DNA of 64,000 bases from Hyphomicrobiales bacterium (GCA_017305635.1 JAFKKF010000014.1:1-64000), one strand, 5' to 3'. Positions 20,853-34,906 are shown, numbered from the stretch's first letter. The notes: generated from the sequence alone by a model not told the origin. Numbers and translations are program-made.

Positions 20853-20880
20853 GGCCGCGGGCGATGCCCGCGGCCTTTTT
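20853..20880 (+). terminator. Rho-independent terminator after outer membrane paralog 2
   Basis: GGCCGCGGGC and GCCCGCGGCC form a perfect 10-bp stem with a three-base loop, followed directly by TTTTT. Confidence 0.85.
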
Positions 20881-20961
20881 CGTTGGGGCTACTCGCACCC
20901 GAATCTCATCTGCCTCGCCGTCGGGGCGCTCGGCCGGCTGCGCGGCTTGAGCTGGCGGAGG

Positions 20962-22398
20962 TCATTCGCCGCGACGGTCGATCACTTCTTCCCCGTCATC
21001 GGGCCTGAGGAGCACAAGGCCCGGAATGGCGAGCAGCGGGATGAGGGCGGAGAGCAGGAAGACGATGCGGAAATCGCCCGCGGTGAGCGCTTCGTGGGCC
21101 GGGGCCGCGAGCGCGAGCAGGATGGCCGCGGCGGAGACGCCGAAGCTGACGCTGAGCTGCTGCAGGGCGCCGCCGAGGCTGGTCGCGCGGCTGAGGCGCG
21201 GTGAGGGGATGTCGGCATAGGCCAGCATGTTGCTCGACATGAACTGCGCGCTGCGGCAGAGGCCGAAGAGCAGCACGAGCGCCATGATCATCCATTTCGG
21301 CGTCGTCGGTTCCAGAGCGGCGAAGGCGGCGATGGTGAGCGAGCCGGCTATGGCGCTCGCGATCATCGCGCCGCGGAAGGCCAGGCGACGGAGCAACCAG
21401 AGCGCCAGCGCGCGGACGGGTAGGGCGGCGAGCGCGCTGACGCAGGTGAGCGCGCCGGAAAGGAGCGGTGTCATTCCAAAGCCGAGCTGCAGGAGGAGCG
21501 GCAACAGGAAGGGCACGCCGTTGAAGCCGATGCGGCAGAGCCCGCCGGCAAGCGTGGCGATGCGGAAGGTGCGCAAGCGGAAGAGCGTCAAGTCGACCGC
21601 CGGCGCCGCGACGCGCCGGGCATGGCGGGCGAAGATCGCGAGGATGGCGATGCTGGCGGCCAGGAGGCCGGCCATGCCGACAGGCGACATCGCGCCGCGC
21701 CCGACATTCTCGATGCCGAACTGGAGGAGGGCGAGGCCGCTGCCGGCGAGAAGGAAGCCTGAGAAGTCGAACCTCGCGGTCCTGTCCGTGCCGGTTTCCT
21801 CGACGTAGCGGAGGGCCGCCCAGATGCCGAGGAAGCCGAAGGGCAGGTTTATGTAGAAGATCCAGCGCCAGGAGAAATAGGTGGTGAGGAATCCGCCGAC
21901 GACGGGCCCGAGCACCGGCCCGGCGATGGCCGGATAGGTCATCAGCGCCATGGCGGTGGCGAGCTTCCGCCGCGGGAAGCTGCGGATGAGGATCAGGCGA
22001 CCCACCGGGATCATCATCGCGCCGCCGAAGCCCTGCAGCACGCGGGTCGCCACCAGCATTTCAAGGCTGGTCGAAAAGCCGCAGAGGGCGGAGCCAAGCG
22101 TGAAGACGAGGAGCGAGAGCGCGAAGACCCGGCGGGCACCGAACCGGTCGGCGAGCCAGCCGGAAAGCGGGATGAACATGGCAAGCGCCAGCACATAGGC
22201 GGTCACCGCGAGGTTCATCCGGAGCGGCGTCGTCCCCAGCGTCTCGGCCATGCGCGGGATCGCGGTCACGATCACGGTCGAGTCGAGCTGCTCCATGAGG
22301 AAGGCGATGGCGACGATGGACGGGATCAGGATCCGCAGCCGCGGGCTGCGCTCGGTCGGGAAGGCGGTCGCTTCCGCTGGTGTGTCCGGCGAGGTCAT
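20962..22398 (-). CDS. MFS transporter, DHA2-like drug:H+ antiporter
   Basis: This 478-residue integral membrane protein is of the major facilitator superfamily. Motif A (GWLADRFGARR) follows the second membrane segment, and the antiporter motif C region PAIAGPVLGPVVGGFL is present, as in drug and multidrug exporters. There is also an early LDSTVIVTAIPRMAETLGT segment typical of the DHA2/EmrB group. I count many hydrophobic segments consistent with 14. The substrate is unknown. The ATG at 22398 gives a short cytoplasmic lead; upstream codons in the same frame look non-coding. It is divergent from the SDR gene at 22588. Confidence 0.88.
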   Translation of the reverse strand: MTSPDTPAEATAFPTERSPRLRILIPSIVAIAFLMEQLDSTVIVTAIPRMAETLGTTPLRMNLAVTAYVLALAMFIPLSGWLADRFGARRVFALSLLVFTLGSALCGFSTSLEMLVATRVLQGFGGAMMIPVGRLILIRSFPRRKLATAMALMTYPAIAGPVLGPVVGGFLTTYFSWRWIFYINLPFGFLGIWAALRYVEETGTDRTARFDFSGFLLAGSGLALLQFGIENVGRGAMSPVGMAGLLAASIAILAIFARHARRVAAPAVDLTLFRLRTFRIATLAGGLCRIGFNGVPFLLPLLLQLGFGMTPLLSGALTCVSALAALPVRALALWLLRRLAFRGAMIASAIAGSLTIAAFAALEPTTPKWMIMALVLLFGLCRSAQFMSSNMLAYADIPSPRLSRATSLGGALQQLSVSFGVSAAAILLALAAPAHEALTAGDFRIVFLLSALIPLLAIPGLVLLRPDDGEEVIDRRGE

Positions 22399-22587
22399 GC
22401 GGCGGGAGGGAGTCCTGGCACGGCCCGGCGCGAGTGCCGGACGCCGGCCAGTCGAAACACTGCGCCGGGGCCGGGCGCAAGGCATATCAGCCTTCCGCCC
22501 GATCACGATTGGCGTGAGCGGCGCGTCCGCCCTTGATCTGCGTCCGGTGCGGCGCGACCGTGGCGCCCCAACAAGGAGGCGTTTGCC

Positions 22588-23379
22588 ATGCGCATCTTCC
22601 TCGCCGGCGCGACCGGCGCCATCGGCCGGCGTCTCGTGCCGCTCCTCGTCGCCGATGGGCACGCGGTCACGGGTACCACGCGCTCACGCGACAAGGTCGC
22701 GCTGGTCGAAGCGCTCGGCGCCAAGCCGGCGATCGTCGATGCTTTCGATCGCGCGGCGGTGATCGACGCGGTCGGCGACGCGCGGCCGGATGTCGTGATC
22801 CACCAGCTCACCGACCTGCCGCAGGCCTTCGACGCGACGGCGCTGGCGGCCGCTTCGGCCGGCAATGCCCGCCTTCGCCGGGAGGGTACGCGGAACCTCG
22901 TCGATGCCGCGCTCGCGGCCGGTGTCCGCCGGCTCGTCGCGCAGAGCATCGCCTTCGTCTATGCGCCGGGGGCCGGGCCGCATGGCGAGGAGGACCCGCT
23001 CGACGGCTCCGAGGCTCAGGCGGTGAGCGTCGGCGGCGTGCGGGCGCTGGAGGATGCTGTCGCCAGCACGCCCGGCCTCGACGATAACCATGCCCCAGGC
23101 ATTGTGCACCATCATCTGGAGGATGCTGTCGCCAGCACGCCCGGCCTCGACGGCCTCGTTCTCCGCTATGGCCGGCTCTACGGACCGGGCACCTGGCGCG
23201 AGACGGAACCCGGCCAGCCGCCCGCCGTGCATGGCGATGCGGCAGCCGCGGCGGCGCTGCTTGCGGTCACGCGGGGAGCGCCCGGTATCTACAACATCGC
23301 CGACGAGGACGGGGCGGTGTCGATCGCCAAGGCGCGGCGCGAGCTCGGCTTCGACCCCGCCTTCCGTGTCCGCGAATGA
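22588..23379 (+). CDS. NAD(P)-dependent epimerase/dehydratase (SDR) with internal duplication
   Basis: This 263-residue Rossmann-fold protein starts with the nucleotide-binding motif MRIFLAGATGAIGRRLVPLL. Extended/atypical SDR features such as the LVLRYGRLYGPGT segment follow. The substrate is unknown. Residues about 154-189 contain ALEDAVASTPGLD twice, separated by NHAPGIVHHH, from a 36-bp direct repeat. Homologs that I recall have this segment once, so a 69-bp in-frame insertion is likely, and it may perturb the substrate domain. It is convergent with glnA. Confidence 0.8.
   Translation: MRIFLAGATGAIGRRLVPLLVADGHAVTGTTRSRDKVALVEALGAKPAIVDAFDRAAVIDAVGDARPDVVIHQLTDLPQAFDATALAAASAGNARLRREGTRNLVDAALAAGVRRLVAQSIAFVYAPGAGPHGEEDPLDGSEAQAVSVGGVRALEDAVASTPGLDDNHAPGIVHHHLEDAVASTPGLDGLVLRYGRLYGPGTWRETEPGQPPAVHGDAAAAAALLAVTRGAPGIYNIADEDGAVSIAKARRELGFDPAFRVRE
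23047..23151 (+). repeat. 36-bp direct repeat with 33-bp spacer in the SDR gene
   Basis: Bases 23047-23082 and 23116-23151 are identical (they start CTGGAGGATGCTGTCGCC). The 33-base spacer contains a short palindrome (ATGCC/GGCAT) and does not resemble the flanking coding sequence. The total insertion is 69 bp, so the frame is kept. Confidence 0.9.
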
Positions 23380-23382
23380 AAC

Positions 23383-23401
23383 GGGGCGCCGAAGGCGCCC
23401 C
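23383..23401 (-). terminator. Candidate terminator of glnA
   Basis: GGGGCGCC and GGCGCCCC form an 8-bp stem with a three-base loop between the convergent SDR and glnA stops. On the minus strand it is followed by GTTTCATT, a weak T-rich tract. Confidence 0.5.
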
Positions 23402-23429
23402 GCTCGAAGTCCGTGCCGGTCGGTCGGGA

Positions 23430-24839
23430 TCAGACCGAGTAGTACATGTCGAACTCGACCGGGTGCGGCGTCATTTCGAAGCGCACGACCTCTTCCATCT
23501 TGAGCTCGATATAGGCCGCGATCATCGGCTCGGTGAAGACGTCGCCGGCGGTCAGGAAGGCGTGGTCCTTCTCGAGGCTCTGCAGGGCTTCCCGCAGCGA
23601 GCCGCAGACCGTCGGGATCTTCTTCAGCTCCTTCGGCGGCAGGTCGTAGAGGTTCTTGTCCATGGCCTCGCCGGGATGGATCTTGTTCTTGATGCCATCG
23701 ATGCCGGCCATGAGCATGGCCGAGAAGGCGAGGTAGGGGTTCGCGCCCGGATCGGGGAAGCGGACCTCGACGCGCTTGGCCTTCGGGTTGTTGGTCACCG
23801 GGATGCGGCACGAGGCCGAGCGGTTGCGCGAGGAATAGGCGAGCAGGACCGGCGCCTCGTAGCCCGGGACCAGCCGCTTGTACGAGTTGGTCAGCGGATT
23901 GGTGAAGGCGTTCAGCGCCTTGGCGTGCTTGATGATGCCGCCGATGTAGAACAGGCATTCCTCCGACAGGTCGGCGTAGAGCTTGCCGGCGAAGAGCGGC
24001 TTGCCGCCCTTCCAGATCGACTGGTGGACATGCATGCCCGAGCCGTTGTCGCCGTAGATCGGCTTCGGCATGAAGGTCGCCGTCTTGCCGTAGGCATTGG
24101 CGACGTTGTGGATGCAGTACTTGTAGATCTGCATGTGGTCGGCCATCGTCACCAGCGGGCCGAACTTCACGCCGAGCTCGTGCTGGGCGGAGGCGACCTC
24201 GTGGTGATGCTTCTCGACCTTGACGCCCATCGAGGCCATGGCGCCGAGCATCTCGGAGCGCATGTCCTGCAGCGAATCCATCGGCGGGACGGGGAAGTAG
24301 CCGCCCTTCTTCGCGATGCGATGGCCGAGGTTGCCCATCTCGTACTCGGTGTCCGAGTTGATCGGCAGTTCGAGGTCGTCGACGCGGAAGCCGGTATTGT
24401 AGGGCGTCGCCGAGAAGCGGACGTCGTCGAACACGAAGAACTCGGCTTCCGGCCCGAAATAGACCGTGTCGCCGATCTTGGTCGACTTCATGTAGGCTTC
24501 CGCCTTCTTGGCGATCGAGCGCGGATCGCGCTCATAGGGCTGGTCGGTCAGCGGCTCGAGAACGTCGCAGACGATCGAGAGCGTGGTCTGGGCGAAGAAG
24601 GGGTCGATGGCGACCGAGTTCGGATCGGGCATCAGCTTCATGTCCGACTCGTTGATCGCCTTCCAGCCGGCGATCGAGGAGCCGTCGAACATCAGGCCTT
24701 CGGCGAAGGCCTCCTCGTCGACCAGGCCGATGTCGAAGGTGACGTGCTGCCACTTGCCGCGCGGATCGGTGAAGCGGAAATCGACGTACTTTACGTCCTT
24801 GTCCTTGATCAGCTTCAGGACGTCTTTCGCCGTGGTCAT
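23430..24839 (-). CDS. glnA: Glutamine synthetase, type I
   Basis: This 469-residue enzyme makes glutamine from glutamate, ammonia and ATP, the key step of nitrogen assimilation. Motifs include [17 protein letters not shown], the ATP-binding [13 protein letters not shown], and NPTTN-type [17 protein letters not shown]. The [19 protein letters not shown] segment and the adenylylation tyrosine in [13 protein letters not shown] are also present. The tyrosine suggests control by GlnE-type adenylylation. It lies 109 bases downstream of glnB on the same strand, and the gap contains a GC-rich hairpin (CGGCCGCG/CGCGGCCG). AAGGAAA precedes the start. Confidence 0.97.
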   Translation of the reverse strand: MTTAKDVLKLIKDKDVKYVDFRFTDPRGKWQHVTFDIGLVDEEAFAEGLMFDGSSIAGWKAINESDMKLMPDPNSVAIDPFFAQTTLSIVCDVLEPLTDQPYERDPRSIAKKAEAYMKSTKIGDTVYFGPEAEFFVFDDVRFSATPYNTGFRVDDLELPINSDTEYEMGNLGHRIAKKGGYFPVPPMDSLQDMRSEMLGAMASMGVKVEKHHHEVASAQHELGVKFGPLVTMADHMQIYKYCIHNVANAYGKTATFMPKPIYGDNGSGMHVHQSIWKGGKPLFAGKLYADLSEECLFYIGGIIKHAKALNAFTNPLTNSYKRLVPGYEAPVLLAYSSRNRSASCRIPVTNNPKAKRVEVRFPDPGANPYLAFSAMLMAGIDGIKNKIHPGEAMDKNLYDLPPKELKKIPTVCGSLREALQSLEKDHAFLTAGDVFTEPMIAAYIELKMEEVVRFEMTPHPVEFDMYYSV

Positions 24840-24948
24840 CAGTTCGTTTCCTTCTGTCCTATCTTGGCAGAGCCTTGGGAGATGGTTCGGCCGCGGAGAG
24901 ACGCGCGGCCGGGCGGGATTTGGTTGCGGAGGAAATCAGAGCGCGAGG

Positions 24949-25398
<450 letters not shown>

Positions 25399-25501
25399 CT
25401 AGTCCCGCGTCGCAACATGTTCACACGGGTCCGGATCAGTCAATCGCCGCCAACGGATTGGGCAATTGAACAATAAATCATCAATAGGCGACGAGTGGGC
25501 G

Positions 25502-27046
25502 ATGCGTTTTGCATCGCTGATGGGCGAGAAACCGGCGGAAGACCGGACCATCCACGACGACCTGGTGGAACTGCTGACGCCCGGGGAGATGGGCGAGGCG
25601 GACCGGCGCACCATCGCGGCCGGCACGCGCAGCAATCTCCTCATGGAGCGCGCCGGCGAGGCGGTCGCTGCGGAAGCCAATCGCATGGTCGCGCCGGGGA
25701 GCCGGATCGCCGTCCTCTGCGGGCCGGGCAACAATGGCGGCGACGGATTCGTCGCGGCGCGGGTGCTGGCCGCCGGCGGGCATCGTGTCTCCGTGCACCT
25801 CCTCGGCAAGCGCGAGCAATTGAAGGGCGATGCGAGCCTTGCCGCGCGCGCCTGGCCGGGGCCGGTCGAGATGGCGCGGCGGGACATGCCGGAAGGCCTC
25901 GACCTGATCATCGACGCGATCTTCGGCGCCGGCCTCGACCGGCCGATCGAAGGCGAGGCCGGCTCGGTCATCGATGGCGCCAACGAGAGCGGCGTGCCGA
26001 TCCTCGCGGTCGACCTGCCGAGCGGTATTGACGGGGCCACCGGCGCCATCCTCGGGCGCACGATCATCGCCAAGGAGACGGTTACCTTCTTCCGCCGCAA
26101 GCCGGGCCATCTCCTCATGCCCGGCCGGCGCATCTGCGGGCCGGTGACGGTCGCCGAGATCGGCATGGACCCGGCCTGCCTCCTCGCCATCAAGCCGAAG
26201 ACGTCGCACAACCTGCCGGCGCTCTGGCATGCCGAGTTGCCGCAGCCCCATGTCGACGGGCACAAGTATGATCGCGGCCATGCGGTCGTCGTCTCCGGCC
26301 ACATGAGCCATACCGGCGCGGCCCGGCTGTCGGCGCGCGGGGCACTCCGCATCGGTGCCGGGCTGGTGACGGTCGCTTCGCCCGAGGATGCGCTGGCGGT
26401 GAACGCCGCGCACCTGACCTCGATCATGCTGCGCCAGGTCGATGGCGGCGAGGAGCTTTCCGACATGCTCGCCGACCGGCGCCTCAATGCGGTCGTGCTC
26501 GGTCCCGGCCTCGGCGTCGAGGAGGAGACGACCGAGCTCGTCGCTGCGGCCTTGTCGTCGGGTGCCGCCGCCGTGCTCGATGCCGACGCGCTCACCTCCT
26601 ATGCGGGCGCCGCCGATCCGCTCTTCCTGCTCATCCGCAGCCGCAAGCCGCCGGTCGTGCTGACGCCGCATGACGGCGAGTTCGCCCGGCTCTTCCCGGA
26701 CCTTGCCGGCCATCCCTCCAAGCTCGAGCGGGCGCGCGAGGCGGCGCGGCGGTCCGGTGCGCTCGTCGTCCTGAAAGGTCCGGACACGGTGGTCGCGACG
26801 CCGGACGGACGTGCGTCGATCGCCGACAATGCGCCGCCCTATCTCGCCACCGCCGGGTCCGGCGACGTGCTCGCCGGCATGATCGGCGGGCTGCTCGCGC
26901 AGAGGATGCCGGCCTTCGAGGCGGCCTCGGCGGCGGTGTGGCTGCACGGGGCGGCGGGAGCGCGCGGGGGCAGGGGACTCATTTCCGAGGACCTGCCGGA
27001 GCTGGTGCCGGCGGTCTTCGGCGAGCTCGCCGCGTATGCGCGCTAG
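25502..27046 (+). CDS. nnrD: Bifunctional NAD(P)H-hydrate epimerase / ADP-dependent dehydratase
   Basis: This protein of about 514 residues repairs hydrated NADH and NADPH. The N-terminal YjeF_N epimerase domain has LLTPGEMGEADRRTI, LCGPGNNGGDGFVAARVL and AVDLPSGIDGATG. The C-terminal carbohydrate-kinase-like dehydratase domain has KYDRGHAVVVSGH, VLGPGLGVEEETTELV, VVLTPHDGEFARLFP and TAGSGDVLAGMIGGLL. The ATG at 25502 follows a weak purine-rich stretch; a TTG at 25466 would extend it. It diverges from glnB across the sigma-54 promoter region, an arrangement seen in other Rhizobiales. Confidence 0.93.
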   Translation: MRFASLMGEKPAEDRTIHDDLVELLTPGEMGEADRRTIAAGTRSNLLMERAGEAVAAEANRMVAPGSRIAVLCGPGNNGGDGFVAARVLAAGGHRVSVHLLGKREQLKGDASLAARAWPGPVEMARRDMPEGLDLIIDAIFGAGLDRPIEGEAGSVIDGANESGVPILAVDLPSGIDGATGAILGRTIIAKETVTFFRRKPGHLLMPGRRICGPVTVAEIGMDPACLLAIKPKTSHNLPALWHAELPQPHVDGHKYDRGHAVVVSGHMSHTGAARLSARGALRIGAGLVTVASPEDALAVNAAHLTSIMLRQVDGGEELSDMLADRRLNAVVLGPGLGVEEETTELVAAALSSGAAAVLDADALTSYAGAADPLFLLIRSRKPPVVLTPHDGEFARLFPDLAGHPSKLERAREAARRSGALVVLKGPDTVVATPDGRASIADNAPPYLATAGSGDVLAGMIGGLLAQRMPAFEAASAAVWLHGAAGARGGRGLISEDLPELVPAVFGELAAYAR

Positions 27047-27078
27047 GCGCATTGATCGGCCGGGTGCCTCTCCCGCCA

Positions 27079-27891
27079 TCATCCGGCGGGCTTCTGCGCC
27101 TCGACGAGGATCGCCTGCAGGCGCGTCCGCGCCGGGCTGCCGAATGATCGCCGCAGCGCCGCCTCCGCCTCCGCCCGGAACGCTTCGGGGGCGATCCCGC
27201 CTCGCGCCTTGATCTGGTCGATGAGCGGGTTGCCGAAGACGAGGCCGCGCGAAAAGCCGGCGATGTCCTCGACCACCTTGTCGATGGGCAGCACATTGAC
27301 GCGGATGGCGGTGAAGCCCGCCGCCTCCAGCGAGTCCTTGATCGGGTCGATGCGGTGGTAGCCGAACGGGATTTCGTAGAAGGGCGGCGTATCGGTGGGG
27401 AAGTGTTCCTTGATGAGGCCGGCGACGCTGGCGGCGAAGGCGTTGCGGCTGTGGGCGTCCCAGACGCTGAACACGTAGCGTCCGCCCGGACGGAGGACGC
27501 GATGGACTTCCCGGTATGACCTGTCCTTGTCCGTGAAGAACATGACGCCGAACTGGCAGGCGGCGGCATCGAAGCTGCCATCCGCGAAGGGCAAGGCGCC
27601 GGCATCGGCGACCTTGAAATCGATCTGCTCGCCGGTGCGGAATTTCGCCCGGGCGACATCCAGCATCGGGGGGTTGAGGTCGGTCGCGGTGATGTGGGCG
27701 CCGGGGATCGCGTCGCGGAGCGCGCGCGTCACGATGCCCGTGCCGGATGCGGTCTCGAGAAGACGGGCAGGCCGGTCCCCGGCTATGCGCCCGGCAAGGT
27801 CGCGGGCGTAGTCGGCGAAGAGGACGGGGCCGAGATGGCGGTCATAATTCTCCGGGATGCCGCCGGTGAAGCCGGCGGGATTGTCACGCAT
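27079..27891 (-). CDS. Class I SAM-dependent methyltransferase
   Basis: This 270-residue protein has a methyltransferase Rossmann domain. Motif I is LLETASGTGIVTRAL, the acidic residue after strand 2 is in ITATDLNPPMLDVARAKF, then come FKVADAGALPFADGSFDAAA and VLRPGGRYVFSVWDAHSRNAF. It resembles the UbiE/Methyltransf_11 group, but the substrate cannot be inferred. GGGAGGAA precedes the ATG at 27891, which decides this start over the one 11 codons upstream. It converges on nnrD. Confidence 0.86.
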   Translation of the reverse strand: MRDNPAGFTGGIPENYDRHLGPVLFADYARDLAGRIAGDRPARLLETASGTGIVTRALRDAIPGAHITATDLNPPMLDVARAKFRTGEQIDFKVADAGALPFADGSFDAAACQFGVMFFTDKDRSYREVHRVLRPGGRYVFSVWDAHSRNAFAASVAGLIKEHFPTDTPPFYEIPFGYHRIDPIKDSLEAAGFTAIRVNVLPIDKVVEDIAGFSRGLVFGNPLIDQIKARGGIAPEAFRAEAEAALRRSFGSPARTRLQAILVEAQKPAG

Positions 27892-28050
27892 CGGTTCCTC
27901 CCTGACTACGGCATGCGCCTGCACGCCAGGGTGGCAGTCTACACCTCCCGTATGGCCGGGACTCCGCGACCCATTCCCCTTGTGGCGCCGGGAATCCCGC
28001 GATATAGAGGCGGCGCCTTGGCTGGAGCACCGGCACCTTGGCCGGCCCCG

Positions 28051-28135
28051 GCGGGCGTGGCGGAACTGGTAGACGCGCGGGATTTAGGTTCCCGTGACGA
28101 AAGTCGTGGGGGTTCGAAACCCTCCGCCCGCACCA
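28051..28135 (+). tRNA. tRNA-Leu (anticodon UAG)
   Basis: This is an 85-base class II tRNA. The acceptor GCGGGCG pairs with CGCCCGC, the anticodon loop TTTAGGT carries TAG, there is an extended variable arm, the T-arm GGGGGTTCGAAACCCTC is canonical, and A-CCA ends the gene. It lies 92 bases before tig. Confidence 0.96.
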
Positions 28136-28227
28136 TGCCAGTCGAGCTTTCACCCATTCCGGGCACAGGATTTCCCGCTGGCGGAGCGCTCCGCCGCGCA
28201 ACGAGTTGAAGAGGACGAGCAGGCGTC

Positions 28228-29583
28228 ATGCAGGTCACCGAGACCCTTTCGGAAGGTTTGAAGCGGGAGTTCAAGGTCACGGTTCCCGCGAGCGAGCTCG
28301 ATGCGCGGCTGAACGCGCGCCTCGACAGCCTCAAGAACGAGGTCCGGCTGAAGGGCTTCCGTCCGGGCAAGGTGCCGGTCGATCATCTCCGCCGCCTGTT
28401 CGGCAAGTCGACCATGGCCGAGATCGTCAACGACGTGATCGGCGAGGTGGCGCGCAACACGATCAGCGAGCGCGGCGAGCGCGCCGCGTTGCAGCCCGAC
28501 TTCAAGCTCTCGGAGGACGAGAAGGAAGCCGACCAGGTGCTGGCCGGCAAGCATGACCTCACCTACACGATGAGCTACGAGGTCCTGCCGAAGGTCGAGC
28601 TGAAGGACTTCAAGTCGGTCTCCGTCGAGCGCCCGGTCGCCGAGGTCAAGGACGAGGAGGTCGACGAGGAGCTCCGCAAGCTCGCCGAGACCACCCGCAC
28701 CTTCACCGCCAAGGACGGCAAGGCGGCGGACGGCGACCGCGTCACCGTCTCCTATGTCGGCAAGATCGACGGCGAGGCCTTCCCGGGCGGCACCGACGAG
28801 AACGCCCAGATCCGCCTCGGGACCACGCAGCTCATCCCGGGCTTCGCCGAGCAGATCGTCGGCATGGCCGCCGGCGACGAGAAGACGATCAGCGTGACCT
28901 TCCCGGAGAACTACGGTGCCGCGAACCTCGCCGGCAAGCCCGCCACCTTCGACATCAAGGTCAAGGAAGTCGCGGGACCGGACGAACTCAAGATCGACGA
29001 CGACCTCGCCAAGAAGCTCGGTCTCGAGTCGCTCGAGAAGGTGCGCGGCCTCATCAAGCAGCAGATCCAGAACCAGTACGGCAACACCTCGCGCCTGCGG
29101 GTGAAGCGCCAGCTCCTCGACCAGCTCGACGAGCTGCACAAGTTCGAGCTGCCGCCGACCATGGTCGAGCGCGAATTCGACAGCATCTGGCGCGAGGTCA
29201 ATGCCGACCTCAAGCAGAGCGGCAAGACCTTCTCCGACGAAGGGACGACCGAGGAAGCTGCGACGGCGGACTACCGGAAGATCGCCGAGCGCCGCGTCCG
29301 CCTCGGCCTCGTCCTTTCCGAGATCGGCGAGCGCAACAAGATCGAGGTGACCGACGAGGAGGCGCAGCGCGCGCTCCAGGCCCAACTCCGCCAGTATCCC
29401 GGCCAGGAGAAGGCGCTCATCGACTACTACCGCCAGAACCCCAACGCGCTTGCCAGCATCCGTGCGCCGATCTTCGAGGAGAAGGTCGTCGACTACCTGC
29501 TCGAGCTGGTGAAGGTGACCGACAAGCCGGTCTCGCGTGAGGACCTCATGCGCGAGGACGAGGACGAGAAGGCGACCGCCTGA
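28228..29583 (+). CDS. tig: Trigger factor (ribosome-associated chaperone/PPIase)
   Basis: This 451-residue chaperone binds nascent chains at the ribosomal exit tunnel. The ribosome-binding signature GFRPGKVP lies near residue 46. The FKBP-type prolyl isomerase domain follows (DRVTVSYVGKIDGEAFPGG, QLIPGFAEQIVGMAAGDE), and then the long helical C-terminal domain (PTMVEREFDSIWREV, YRQNPNALASIRAPIFEEKV). The last residues are acidic. It heads the tig-clpP-clpX-lon-hupB protein-quality-control cluster. Confidence 0.97.
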   Translation: MQVTETLSEGLKREFKVTVPASELDARLNARLDSLKNEVRLKGFRPGKVPVDHLRRLFGKSTMAEIVNDVIGEVARNTISERGERAALQPDFKLSEDEKEADQVLAGKHDLTYTMSYEVLPKVELKDFKSVSVERPVAEVKDEEVDEELRKLAETTRTFTAKDGKAADGDRVTVSYVGKIDGEAFPGGTDENAQIRLGTTQLIPGFAEQIVGMAAGDEKTISVTFPENYGAANLAGKPATFDIKVKEVAGPDELKIDDDLAKKLGLESLEKVRGLIKQQIQNQYGNTSRLRVKRQLLDQLDELHKFELPPTMVEREFDSIWREVNADLKQSGKTFSDEGTTEEAATADYRKIAERRVRLGLVLSEIGERNKIEVTDEEAQRALQAQLRQYPGQEKALIDYYRQNPNALASIRAPIFEEKVVDYLLELVKVTDKPVSREDLMREDEDEKATA

Positions 29584-29822
29584 CCGTCGGCCGGTCGCTC
29601 CACGTCTTCTACAGGTTCGGCATGGCCGCGGGGGACATCCTTCGCGGCCGCGGCCGTTGAAAGGGCGGAAAGGCGCGTTTCCGGCACCCCTTCCGCTGCC
29701 GCCGGGCGTACCATATCTATAGCCGGCATCGAGGGATTCGCAGGTTGGGCGAATCCGCTTTTTCCGGGACATGGCGTTGCGCTCCTTCTGAACGCCGTCC
29801 CCGTTTGGCGCCAAGGATCATC

Positions 29823-30449
29823 ATGAAAGACCCCGTCGACCTCTACATGCAGAACCTCGTCCCCATGGTCGTCGAGCAGACCAACCGGGGCGAGCGGGCC
29901 TATGACATCTTCTCGCGCCTGTTGAAGGAGCGGATCATCTTCGTGACCGGGCCGGTGGAGGATTCCATGGCGACCCTGGTCGTGGCGCAGCTTCTCTTCC
30001 TCGAGGCCGAGAACCCGAAGAAAGAGATCGCCATGTACATCAACTCGCCGGGCGGCGTGGTGACGTCGGGGCTCGCGATCTACGACACGATGCAGTTCAT
30101 CCGGCCGGCGGTCACGACGCTGTGCAACGGCATGGCGGCCTCCATGGGTTCACTTCTTCTTACCGCCGGACACAAGGACATGCGCTTCGCATTGCCCAAT
30201 GCGCGAATCATGGTTCACCAGCCCTCCGGCGGCTTCCAGGGGCAGGTTTCGGACATCGAGCGGCATGCCGAAGACATCATCAAGATGAAGCGGCGCCTCA
30301 ACGAGATCTACGTCAAGCATACCGGACAAGATTACGCCACGATCGAGCGCACTCTCGACCGCGACCATTTCATGAGCGCCGAAGAGGCCCAGAAGTTCGG
30401 GCTCATCGACAAGGTCTATTCGAGCCGCGAGGCGATGGAGTCGGCGTAG
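29823..30449 (+). CDS. clpP: ATP-dependent Clp protease proteolytic subunit
   Basis: This 208-residue serine protease forms the double-heptamer chamber of ClpXP and ClpAP. The catalytic Ser lies in [11 protein letters not shown], the His in [11 protein letters not shown] and the Asp in [13 protein letters not shown]. The ATG at 29823 ([14 protein letters not shown]) was chosen because upstream codons do not resemble the family. About 240 bases separate it from tig. A sequence CCATATCTA with a CTT element 17 bases before it (around 29690-29720) could be a heat-shock type promoter, but this is weak. Confidence 0.97.
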   Translation: MKDPVDLYMQNLVPMVVEQTNRGERAYDIFSRLLKERIIFVTGPVEDSMATLVVAQLLFLEAENPKKEIAMYINSPGGVVTSGLAIYDTMQFIRPAVTTLCNGMAASMGSLLLTAGHKDMRFALPNARIMVHQPSGGFQGQVSDIERHAEDIIKMKRRLNEIYVKHTGQDYATIERTLDRDHFMSAEEAQKFGLIDKVYSSREAMESA

Positions 30450-30672
30450 AATCCCTGCGTGCGATCGGGGTGGCGACAGGTATGTCGCGGCCTCATCGTT
30501 AAACATCTCTTGAACAAATCGCCCGTAGCATGTTTGGATCGCTCGGAAGCGATTGCGTCCCGGGGACGCAGGTTTAAGTTCCTCGCTTCGTACCTCGCGC
30601 GGCTCGGCTGCGCGGGCTTCCCCTGACGGAAAGAGCGGCCCCGGCCTTTTGGGGGATCGCGGGATAAGACGA

Positions 30673-31947
<1,275 letters not shown>

Positions 31948-31974
31948 GGCTCCGGCCTTCCCGAGAATGATCGG

Positions 31975-32003
31975 TGGCCGGCCTCGCGCCGGCCATTTCA
32001 TTT
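31975..32003 (+). terminator. Rho-independent terminator after clpX
   Basis: TGGCCGGC and GCCGGCCA form an 8-bp stem with a five-base loop, followed by TTTCATTT. Confidence 0.7.
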
Positions 32004-32096
32004 GCGCCGGGCTCGGCAACCACGAGGACGGGAGCTGGAGGGCAGGGCATCCGGGCCAAAGGCGCCTGTCTTCCCCCCTGAAATCCCTAGCGCTTC

Positions 32097-32126
32097 TTGA
32101 CACTACCCCCCACCAACGCCACCTAT
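32097..32126 (+). promoter_or_regulatory. Candidate lon promoter
   Basis: TTGACA (32097-32102), preceded by CTTCT, and ACCTAT (32121-32126) are 18 bases apart, about 140 bases before lon. The CTTGACA element also resembles alphaproteobacterial sigma-32 -35 boxes, but the spacing to a CYTAT-like -10 is too long for that consensus. Low confidence. Confidence 0.3.
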
Positions 32127-32271
32127 TGTGGCAACGCGGGAAGTGTCCGACGATTCAGTGGATTTCGGTCATTGAGTCCATTGGCGCGCGTTGCCCCGCA
32201 CCCGCCGCATCTGCCGGCCCACGACGTGCCACTTGCGGGCGCCGCGGGACCGGCAAGGAAAGGATGAAACT

Positions 32272-34713
<2,442 letters not shown>

Positions 34714-34736
34714 GTCCTTGAATTAAAAAGAGTTGA

Positions 34737-34768
34737 GGCGCCCGCCAGTCGGCGGGCGCCTTTCTTTT
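34737..34768 (+). terminator. Rho-independent terminator after lon
   Basis: GGCGCCCGCC and GGCGGGCGCC form a perfect 10-bp stem with loop AGTC, followed by TTTCTTTT. Confidence 0.9.
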
Positions 34769-34906
34769 CGGGCCGAGCTCGGGTCAATCAAAATCGCGGA
34801 AATCCGCCGTTTTTGCTTGATCCGGGGATAATTTGGGACGAGTGTCCGGCGCGAAGCCGGGAGGCGACGATTCGGCTCCGGCTCTGTCAGGGAAAGGAAC
34901 CCTCTC

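Larger units (their letters stand above)
31948..32271 (+). other. Gene-free interval before lon
   Basis: This 324-base interval holds the clpX terminator (31975-32003), a candidate promoter (32097-32126) and the lon ribosome binding site AAGGAAAGG about 8 bases before its ATG. I see no supported small gene; the minus-strand frames here are Pro/Arg-rich shadows. Confidence 0.6.
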
